Positions 8,844-13,370 of a stretch of 13,370 nucleotides of DNA are shown here, piece after piece (position 1 is the first letter of the stretch; the number at the start of each line of letters is the position of its first letter). The notes under the pieces are model-generated. The model searched no databases. It had not been told where the DNA came from and saw only the letters and a list, made by a program, of their open reading frames with translations. Source of the DNA: Eubacteriales bacterium (GTDB taxonomy: Bacteria; Bacillota_A; Clostridia; Lachnospirales; Lachnospiraceae); assembly GCA_030527765.1 (NCBI GenBank), contig JAUNAE010000005.1, forward strand, positions 18,424-31,793. The letters run 5' to 3'. The position numbers were made by a program, and so were the translations under genes.

Positions 8844-9598
8844 TCTGTCGCTTCCCGGAATTCGGTGGTAAAGGTTGGATCGTATAATTTGGAACGATCG
8901 TAGCTTGCGGCTTTTACCACGTCTCCAATGATCATAAGCGCAGTCTTTGTAATATTGTTCTCTTTGGCAGTCTGAGCCAGAGTTGCAACGGTGCAGACGA
9001 ATTCTTTCTGGTCTTCCCAGGTTGCTTTATAGACAATGGCTGCCGGGGTGTCAGGCTCATATCCGCCTTCGATCAGACGGCGGGAAAGCTCTTCGAGCAT
9101 ACCGGTACTTAAGAAGACAACCATGGTCGCATGATGAGCGGCAAAGGACTGAATGCTCTCACGCTCCGGAACCGGGGTACGGCCTTCCATACGAGTGATA
9201 ATGACACTCTGGGAAACGTTCGGAAGGGTGTATTCCAGATTAAGTGCACTGGCAGCACCGCAAAATGCGCTGACACCCGGGGTGTAGTCATAAGGAATTC
9301 CTTTTTCGTCAAGGACATCCATCTGCTCACGGATGGCTCCGTAGATACATGGATCTCCTGTGTGAAGACGAACGGTCGTCTTTCCTTCTGCCTCTGCTTT
9401 TTCCATGACTCTTAACACTTCCTCCAGAGTCATCTTTGCACTGTTATGAATGGTGCAGACATCCTTGGAATACTCCAGAATTTTCGGGTTTACAAGGGAA
9501 CCTGCATAAATAATCACGTCCGCATTTTCGAGGAGTTCTTTTCCTCTGACCGTGATAAGATCCGGTGCTCCGGATCCTGCTCCGACAAAATGTACCAT
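8840..9598 (-). CDS. cbiF: Cobalt-precorrin-4 (C-11) methyltransferase CbiF
   Basis: CbiF transfers a methyl group from SAM to C-11 of cobalt-precorrin-4. The 252-residue product starts MVHFVGAGSGAPDLITVRG, the near-invariant start of CbiF/CobM, with the SAM loop GAGSGAPDL at 6-14. RLHTGDPCIYGAIREQMD (77-94), TPGVSAFCGAAS (106-117) and ITRMEGRTPVPE (134-145) are further family blocks. The frame stays open upstream to 9649, but those 17 residues lie in the end of cbiD and are not CbiF-like. ATG 9598 has AAAAGGAG 7 bases upstream, and the cbiD stop is only 4 bases before it. CobM is the aerobic counterpart and is almost indistinguishable by sequence; the CbiD/CbiG context gives the name. Confidence 0.96.
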   Translation of the reverse strand: MVHFVGAGSGAPDLITVRGKELLENADVIIYAGSLVNPKILEYSKDVCTIHNSAKMTLEEVLRVMEKAEAEGKTTVRLHTGDPCIYGAIREQMDVLDEKGIPYDYTPGVSAFCGAASALNLEYTLPNVSQSVIITRMEGRTPVPERESIQSFAAHHATMVVFLSTGMLEELSRRLIEGGYEPDTPAAIVYKATWEDQKEFVCTVATLAQTAKENNITKTALMIIGDVVKAASYDRSKLYDPTFTTEFREATE

Positions 9599-9602
9599 AT
9601 TG

Positions 9603-10790
9603 TTACTCCTTTTCTGCAGAAGACGCCGAAAGACGTCTGTGCTGCTCACGAATCAAATCAGTTAACTGGGGGACTGTCTCTGTACTTCCGAGCCATCCGT
9701 AAACATTGGAAAAGACGACGGCTCCCAGAAGAATACGTTCGTAGGAGCGATGATTCAGATAATACTGAATACGACGCATCATTTCCTGCATGGTTGGTTC
9801 AAGGACATGATGGGCATGGAGAACATCCAAAGCCTCATCGGTTGTATTGCAGTTCAGCACTGCTTTTGCACACTCAAGGGATGCACCGGAGCGAATCGCA
9901 TTGGATGCCAGAACCTCCATTCTCCCATCCGCATTGTGAGAATGTGTATTCATTATTCCGGCGGCAACCTTGACGAATTTTCCTATGTGGGAGATAAATA
10001 AAATTCCCCGGATTCCTTCGTTGATGGCCATATCAATGGTCTCACCGACGTAATTGCTGCATTTGACATTTTTTTCGAAGGGAAGATCCATGTGATCTCT
10101 GAGATATGCGGCACCGTAATTGCCCGGGGTGATAATCTGGTACTTCTCACCGGACAGAAAATGCTGGCGCATTTCCACACGAATGCTTTCGATCAGAGCT
10201 TTTTCACTCATAGGCTCCACAATCCCGCTTGTTCCGAGAATGGAAATACCTCCCATAATGCCAAGACGGGGATTAAAGGTCTTCCGGGCTACCCGCTCTC
10301 CATCGGGAACGCTGATAATTACCTCGAGACCGCCTTCGTAGTCATATTTCGACGCAATTGTTTCTGTTTCTTTGAGTATCATAGAGCGAGGTACCGGATT
10401 AATGGCTGCTTCTCCGATTTTCTGAGAAAGCCCCTCTCTTGTCACTCTTCCGACTCCGATTCCTCCATCCAGAGAAATTCCGGGATGATCGGAAAGAGAA
10501 ACTTTAGAATAGACAAGGATTCCATGGGTATTATCCGGATCGTCTCCGCCGTCCTTTCTGACAGCACAGGAAACGTAATTCTCTCCTCTTGTGATATCCA
10601 GAAGTTCCAGATTCAGAAGGATTCCTTTTGGCGTCATAAGCTCTACCCTGCTCTGACTGCTGCCACTAAGAAGCATGTTTGCGGCGGCCTTGGATGCTGC
10701 TGCCGCACAGGATCCTGTTGTGTATCCGAATCGCATTTTTTTGTCGTTGCGGATCACATAAAAATCTTCAATTCCTGTTTTTTCGTTCAT
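9603..10790 (-). CDS. cbiD: Cobalt-precorrin-5B (C-1) methyltransferase CbiD
   Basis: CbiD is the SAM-dependent C-1 methyltransferase of the anaerobic pathway, acting on cobalt-precorrin-5B and unrelated to the tetrapyrrole methylase family. The 395-residue product contains RFGYTTGSCAAAA (20-32), KDGGDDPDNTHG (79-90), GVGRVTREGL (112-121), ILGTSGIVEPMS (184-195) and a GKFVKVAAGIMNTHSH block (270-285), all CbiD signatures. The chosen ATG 10790 has GGAGG 5 bases upstream. The frame extends a further 27 codons to 10871, but these would run through the promoter and leader hairpin, so they are rejected. It is the first gene of the operon, transcribed from the promoter at 10843-10871, and diverges from the pseudouridine synthase gene. 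Confidence 0.96.
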   Translation of the reverse strand: MNEKTGIEDFYVIRNDKKMRFGYTTGSCAAAASKAAANMLLSGSSQSRVELMTPKGILLNLELLDITRGENYVSCAVRKDGGDDPDNTHGILVYSKVSLSDHPGISLDGGIGVGRVTREGLSQKIGEAAINPVPRSMILKETETIASKYDYEGGLEVIISVPDGERVARKTFNPRLGIMGGISILGTSGIVEPMSEKALIESIRVEMRQHFLSGEKYQIITPGNYGAAYLRDHMDLPFEKNVKCSNYVGETIDMAINEGIRGILFISHIGKFVKVAAGIMNTHSHNADGRMEVLASNAIRSGASLECAKAVLNCNTTDEALDVLHAHHVLEPTMQEMMRRIQYYLNHRSYERILLGAVVFSNVYGWLGSTETVPQLTDLIREQHRRLSASSAEKE

Positions 10791-10795
10791 ACCTT

Positions 10796-10801
10796 CCTCC
10801 T
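10796..10801 (-). promoter_or_regulatory. cbiD ribosome binding site
   Basis: AGGAGG, 5 bases before ATG 10790, decides the cbiD start over the upstream in-frame codons. The following bases AGG are also part of a 7-base segment (10798-10792, AGGAAGG) that is a perfect complement of CCUUCCU in the leader (10828-10822). The site could therefore be masked if the leader hairpin refolds. Confidence 0.8.
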
Positions 10802-10807
10802 GTATCT

Positions 10808-10833
10808 GTCTGTCTTCCTGCAGGAAGGCAGAC
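10808..10833 (-). promoter_or_regulatory. Leader stem-loop of the cbi operon
   Basis: On the transcript strand, arms GUCUG (10833-10829) and CAGAC (10812-10808) pair. After a C-A mismatch, CUUCC (10827-10823) pairs with GGAAG (10818-10814) around a UGCA loop. The hairpin begins within a few bases of the predicted transcript start and ends 6 bases before the cbiD AGGAGG. It could protect the 5' end or tune translation. The base pairing is seen directly; function is inferred. It has no T-run and is not an intrinsic terminator. Confidence 0.55.
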
Positions 10834-10842
10834 TTAAGTTTC

Positions 10843-10871
10843 ATTATAATCTTCTGTGAAAGCATTGTCAA
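10843..10871 (-). promoter_or_regulatory. Sigma-A promoter of the cbi operon
   Basis: A perfect TTGACA (-35, 10871-10866) and a perfect TATAAT (-10, 10848-10843) are separated by exactly 17 bases on the minus strand. Transcription should start near 10835, giving a leader of about 45 bases before cbiD. This is a full-consensus housekeeping promoter, which suggests strong expression unless a repressor or leader RNA restrains it. Confidence 0.85.
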
Positions 10872-10883
10872 TTTTCCGGGGAC

Positions 10884-10912
10884 TTGCTATGATAGGAAAC
10901 GGCTGTTATAAA
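10884..10912 (+). promoter_or_regulatory. Sigma-A promoter of the pseudouridine synthase gene
   Basis: TTGCTA (10884-10889) and TATAAA (10907-10912) with a 17-base spacer form a good sigma-A promoter pointing right. The predicted start near 10919 leaves a leader of only about 13 bases before ATG 10932. The -35 boxes of this promoter and the cbi promoter are back-to-back with 12 bases between them. Confidence 0.6.
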
Positions 10913-10931
10913 ACATAAAGTGAGAAAAAAT

Positions 10932-11819
10932 ATGGAACGAATTCTTGAATATATTATTTCGAAGGAACAGGAATCTGAGACGATCCTCTCCTTTCTTCGA
11001 AGCCGGGGATTCTCAAGACACATCCTTCATGCGATGAAAGGAAATCCCGGCAATATTGAGTGGAACGGGGAAAGAGGTTTTGGAAAGACAAGACTTTCTG
11101 CGGGAGACAGACTTCGCATTGTTGTTCCTGAAACGGAAACCTGCTCTGCCATTCCAAGAGAACTGCCCTTTGAAATTCTTTACGAAGATCAGGATCTTCT
11201 GGGAATCAGTAAGCCGCCGGGAATGCCGGTGCACCCTTCTATCGGAAATTATGAAAATACGCTGTCAAACGGAGTGGCTTATTATGAGGCTTCCAAGGGA
11301 GAATCCTACCCGATCCGATGTATTAACCGTCTGGACAGGGATACCACAGGAGTCCTTTTGATCGCGAAGAATCCTCTGAGCGGTGCCATTCTGTCTTCAG
11401 ACATTCGGGATCGGAAGATTCACCGAACCTATCTTGCCCTGGTCGAGGGCAAAACACCTCCCGAGGGAACGATTCATGAGCCTGTTGGACGGGTATCAGA
11501 TTCTGTGATATTAAGACAGGTGGATTATGAGAATGGGGAAACTGCTGTGACTCACTATGAACGGTTGGAGTATCACAATGGGCTTTCTCTTTTGAAAGTG
11601 TGGCTGGAAACGGGACGAACCCACCAGATCCGGGTCCATATGAAACATATCGGTCATCCACTTCCCGGAGATTATCTCTATCATCCGGTGTATGACAGAA
11701 TTGGCAGACAGCCTCTTCATTCATGGAAACTATCCTTCACCCATCCGGTGACGAAGGAAGAAATGGAACTTACTGCTCCCATGCCCGAGGATATGAAGAA
11801 GGCATTCGGGGTAGACTAA
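10932..11819 (+). CDS. RluA-family 23S rRNA/tRNA pseudouridine synthase
   Basis: This enzyme isomerises specific uridines in rRNA or tRNA to pseudouridine. The 295-residue product has an S4-like N-terminal region (about 16-65, ending RLSAGDRLRIVVPE). A catalytic domain follows with YEDQDLLGISKPPGMPVHP (84-102), the RluA active-site motif NRLDRDTTG (132-140, catalytic Asp135), RKIHRTYLALVEG (161-173) and GRTHQIRVH (228-236). Asn replaces the usual His at the first position of the HRLD motif, which also occurs in Firmicute YhcT-type members. ATG 10932 is preferred over the GTG at 10920 because the GTG lies almost on the predicted transcription start and lacks a ribosome binding site. Even for the ATG the site is weak (GTGAG). 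The exact target (RluC-, RluD- or RluA-type) cannot be told from the sequence. It stands alone, divergent from the cbi operon and convergent with coaX. Confidence 0.93.
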   Translation: MERILEYIISKEQESETILSFLRSRGFSRHILHAMKGNPGNIEWNGERGFGKTRLSAGDRLRIVVPETETCSAIPRELPFEILYEDQDLLGISKPPGMPVHPSIGNYENTLSNGVAYYEASKGESYPIRCINRLDRDTTGVLLIAKNPLSGAILSSDIRDRKIHRTYLALVEGKTPPEGTIHEPVGRVSDSVILRQVDYENGETAVTHYERLEYHNGLSLLKVWLETGRTHQIRVHMKHIGHPLPGDYLYHPVYDRIGRQPLHSWKLSFTHPVTKEEMELTAPMPEDMKKAFGVD

Positions 11820-11827
11820 TTTGTTAT

Positions 11828-11857
11828 CCCCCACTTATAGAAGATGGGGGTCTCCCC
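11828..11857. repeat. G/C-run hairpin segment after the pseudouridine synthase gene
   Basis: CCCCCA (11828-11833) and TGGGGG (11845-11850) form a 6-base-pair stem with an 11-base loop. The same G-run can instead pair with CCCC at 11854-11857 across a TCT loop, so two folds compete. No T-run follows, so it is not a terminator by itself. It may be a remnant of a palindromic repeat or of a transposon end; identity is unknown. Confidence 0.45.
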
Positions 11858-11878
11858 GACTGAGATGAAGGATACAGA

Positions 11879-11931
11879 AAACTCCCGGGAAAATCACGTT
11901 TGATATGATTTCCCACGGGAGTTTCTTTTTT
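11879..11931 (+). terminator. Intrinsic terminator, possibly bidirectional
   Basis: AAACTCCCG (11879-11887) pairs with CGGGAGTTT (11916-11924), and the stem continues imperfectly through GGAAAATCA and TGATTTCCC. TTTTTT at 11926-11931 follows. It ends the pseudouridine synthase transcript. On the other strand the hairpin is followed by TTTT, so it probably also stops the converging coaX transcript, although less strongly. Confidence 0.85.
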
Positions 11932-11975
11932 GCGTTTTATTTGCCGGTAAAGACGTTGTTTGTAAGTGGTTTTGA

Positions 11976-12740
11976 TTATTTGTTCTTTTCGTAGATGATC
12001 AGGAGACCTTTCAACAGAAGTTCCTCATCAAGAATAATCTTTCGCTTACAGTAAGGCACGATTTTTTTTGCAATGCCTCCGGTGGCTACAACGGTGCAGG
12101 TCTGTCCGAGCTCTTCTTCCAGACGGTCAATGCATCCGTCCATGGCGCCGGCACTGCTGTAAAGAACACCGCTCTTCATACACTCGATGGTGTTCTTACC
12201 GATGATTCTCTTAGGTGCTTCGATACCAATACCGCTCAGCTGAGATGCATGGGCAGTTAGGGCATCCAGAGAAACTCCAACGCCCGGAAGAATCATACCA
12301 CCAATGTAATTCTTCTTTTCATCAACAACACAGAGCGTGGTTGCAGTTCCCATATCAATTACAATCAGAGGAAGTGGATAATAGGAAATACCTGCAACAG
12401 CCCCGGCCACAAGGTCAGCACCGAGGGTCGCCGGATTATCCATCAGAATGTTTAAGCCGGTTTTGATTCCGGGTCCCAGAACCATAACCTCCTTCTTGAG
12501 GATCTTTTCGGCTGCAAGTTTGAAGATATTTGTAATCTGAGGAACAACGGAAGAAATAATACAGCCCTCCAGCTGGTCTCTTTTAATATGATAAATATCC
12601 AGAATGGTTTTTAAGTCTACCGCATACTCCAGCTCTGTCTTTGTACGAACGGTGGAAATTCGCTCAATGAAGTAGGTGGATTCTTTGTCAAGAGCGCCTA
12701 CAACGATATTTGTGTTTCCTATATCAATCGCTAAGATCAT
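11976..12740 (-). CDS. coaX: Type III pantothenate kinase CoaX
   Basis: CoaX phosphorylates pantothenate to 4'-phosphopantothenate, the first step of coenzyme A synthesis. The type III enzyme belongs to the ASKHA fold and is not feedback-inhibited by CoA in characterised members (family knowledge). The 254-residue product shows the phosphate-1 motif AIDIGNTNIV (4-13, Asp6), LGADLVAG (106-113), the phosphate-2 region VIDMGTATTLC (127-137, Asp129) and the ATP-binding VATGGIA (218-224). Length is normal. GGAGG lies 6 bases before the ATG. The stop is 25 bases downstream of an ECF transporter S component's position in the same transcript unit, which fits substrate uptake feeding the kinase. No BirA-like fusion is present. 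It ends towards the shared terminator at 11879-11931. Confidence 0.96.
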   Translation of the reverse strand: MILAIDIGNTNIVVGALDKESTYFIERISTVRTKTELEYAVDLKTILDIYHIKRDQLEGCIISSVVPQITNIFKLAAEKILKKEVMVLGPGIKTGLNILMDNPATLGADLVAGAVAGISYYPLPLIVIDMGTATTLCVVDEKKNYIGGMILPGVGVSLDALTAHASQLSGIGIEAPKRIIGKNTIECMKSGVLYSSAGAMDGCIDRLEEELGQTCTVVATGGIAKKIVPYCKRKIILDEELLLKGLLIIYEKNK

Positions 12741-12765
12741 GATTATCCTCCGAAAGGGAATTTAC

Positions 12766-13370
12766 TTACTCTTTATCTTTGTCTGTTCCCGGGATAAAGC
12801 CTGCCTTAAAAAGGGCTGCTCCGATGGCTCCCGTGAGAACGGTTGCAGAAATCATTTCGCAGACTGCATTGATGCCGACAAATGTGCAGACAAACACAAT
12901 TACGTTTCTTCCTGCGATCAGGTTCTGAACATACTCTGTTCCGCCAAACAGTACGACCAGCAAGGTCATAAAGAACAATGTGTTCAAAAATGCGGAGAAA
13001 AATCCGGTTACTGCACAGGAAACATAAATGTTCTTGGTCTTTTTGCGAAGACCGTTAAAGAGATAACCTAAGAGAAGGCCATCCAGAAGCCGCGGGATGA
13101 ATCTCTGAACAAATGCGAGAAACGGGTTGATGGCAAACAGAGTGGCGCCCATGGCACTGACTCCGCCGACACCGATGCACTGCAGGAAACTGGTCAGTCC
13201 AAAGACAGCTCCGGCAATAGCGCCTCCCACAGGTCCCATCACAATCGCACAAATGGCAACCGGGATAATGTTAAAGGTAATCGCAAGTGGTCCGATGTTC
13301 AGATAGCCAAGTGGTGTGTAGGCCATGAGCAGCAGAACTGCGATCATCAGACCCAGCATGGTGATTTGAA
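12766..13370 (-). CDS. ECF transporter S component, probably for pantothenate (5' end cut)
   Basis: This is a hydrophobic substrate-binding membrane subunit of an energy-coupling-factor vitamin transporter; it would share EcfA/A'/T modules encoded elsewhere. From the internal ATG at 13359, 197 residues are readable with about six membrane segments: residues about 1-20, 27-44, 47-60, 77-105, 112-142 and 155-187. A glycine/alanine-rich GPVGGAIAGAVFG lies near 42-54, and the protein ends in a short charged tail. The frame stays open to the window edge (codons CAA ATC ACC precede that ATG), and family members usually start a few residues earlier, so the true start is probably outside. It ends 25 bases before coaX, which suggests pantothenate as substrate (PanT-like). 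That is inference from context; another vitamin is possible. Confidence 0.85.
   Translation of the reverse strand, partial: QITMLGLMIAVLLLMAYTPLGYLNIGPLAITFNIIPVAICAIVMGPVGGAIAGAVFGLTSFLQCIGVGGVSAMGATLFAINPFLAFVQRFIPRLLDGLLLGYLFNGLRKKTKNIYVSCAVTGFFSAFLNTLFFMTLLVVLFGGTEYVQNLIAGRNVIVFVCTFVGINAVCEMISATVLTGAIGAALFKAGFIPGTDKDKE

Noticed and set aside
8091..8903. 270-codon plus-strand open frame opposite cbiG
   Set aside because: Antisense to cbiG, whose motifs are complete; composition and lack of start signals mark it as a shadow.
10808..10833. Leader hairpin as an intrinsic terminator (attenuator)
   Set aside because: No U-run follows the stem on the transcript; the sequence goes straight into the ribosome binding site.
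10092..10859. 255-codon plus-strand open frame opposite cbiD and its promoter
   Set aside because: Antisense shadow that also crosses the cbi promoter and leader hairpin; no recognisable domain.
10791..10871. 27-codon N-terminal extension of cbiD
   Set aside because: It would start inside the -35 box, upstream of the predicted transcript start; ATG 10790 has an excellent ribosome binding site.
10872..10882. AATTTTC-like half of a CodY box near the cbi -35 element
   Set aside because: Only one half-site resembles the AATTTTCWGAAAATT consensus; the other half does not match, so a CodY site is not supported.

Overview
The window looks like chromosomal DNA from an anaerobic, low-to-moderate G+C Firmicute, most likely a gut Lachnospiraceae-type Clostridia. 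This is inferred from the oxygen-independent (Cbi-type) cobalamin genes, strong AGGAGG-type ribosome binding sites, tight operon packing, a type III pantothenate kinase beside an ECF-type S component, and the family flavour of the proteins. No tRNA, rRNA, CRISPR array or intact mobile element is visible.

Region 1 (1 to about 10,870, minus strand) is one long anaerobic corrin-ring operon. Read in transcription order from right to left it is cbiD, cbiF, cbiG, cbiH, a three-domain cbiJ-cbiE-cbiT fusion, cbiA, cbiB, cobD (threonine-phosphate decarboxylase), cbiP and the first 55 codons of cbiC, which runs off the left edge. Together they cover C-17 methylation and ring contraction (CbiH), C-11 methylation (CbiF), deacylation (CbiG), C-1 methylation (CbiD), reduction (CbiJ), C-5/C-15 methylation with decarboxylation (CbiE/CbiT), methyl migration (CbiC), a,c-amidation (CbiA), amidation of the remaining side chains except f (CbiP), and aminopropanol synthesis and attachment (CobD, CbiB). 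CbiL, the cobalt chelatase and the nucleotide-loop genes (cobU/S/T) are not in the window and may lie beyond the left edge. Most junctions are 4-base overlaps or gaps of a few bases, which implies translational coupling. A near-consensus sigma-A promoter sits only about 45 bases ahead of cbiD. There is no room for a cobalamin riboswitch behind it; instead the short leader carries a compact stem-loop just upstream of the ribosome binding site.

Region 2 (about 10,880 to 11,931, plus strand) holds one divergently transcribed RluA-family pseudouridine synthase gene. It has its own promoter back-to-back with the cbi promoter, and is followed by an unexplained G/C-run hairpin segment and a long intrinsic terminator.

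Region 3 (11,976 to 13,370, minus strand) is a small vitamin B5 unit: an ECF-transporter S component (5' end cut by the window edge) followed 25 bases later by coaX, a type III pantothenate kinase. It converges on the pseudouridine synthase gene, and the two transcripts probably share the terminator.

No wholly new system is evident. The points most worth a second look are the CbiJ-CbiE-CbiT triple fusion, the missing riboswitch with a possible leader RNA switch, and the hairpin-rich segment at 11,820-11,877.
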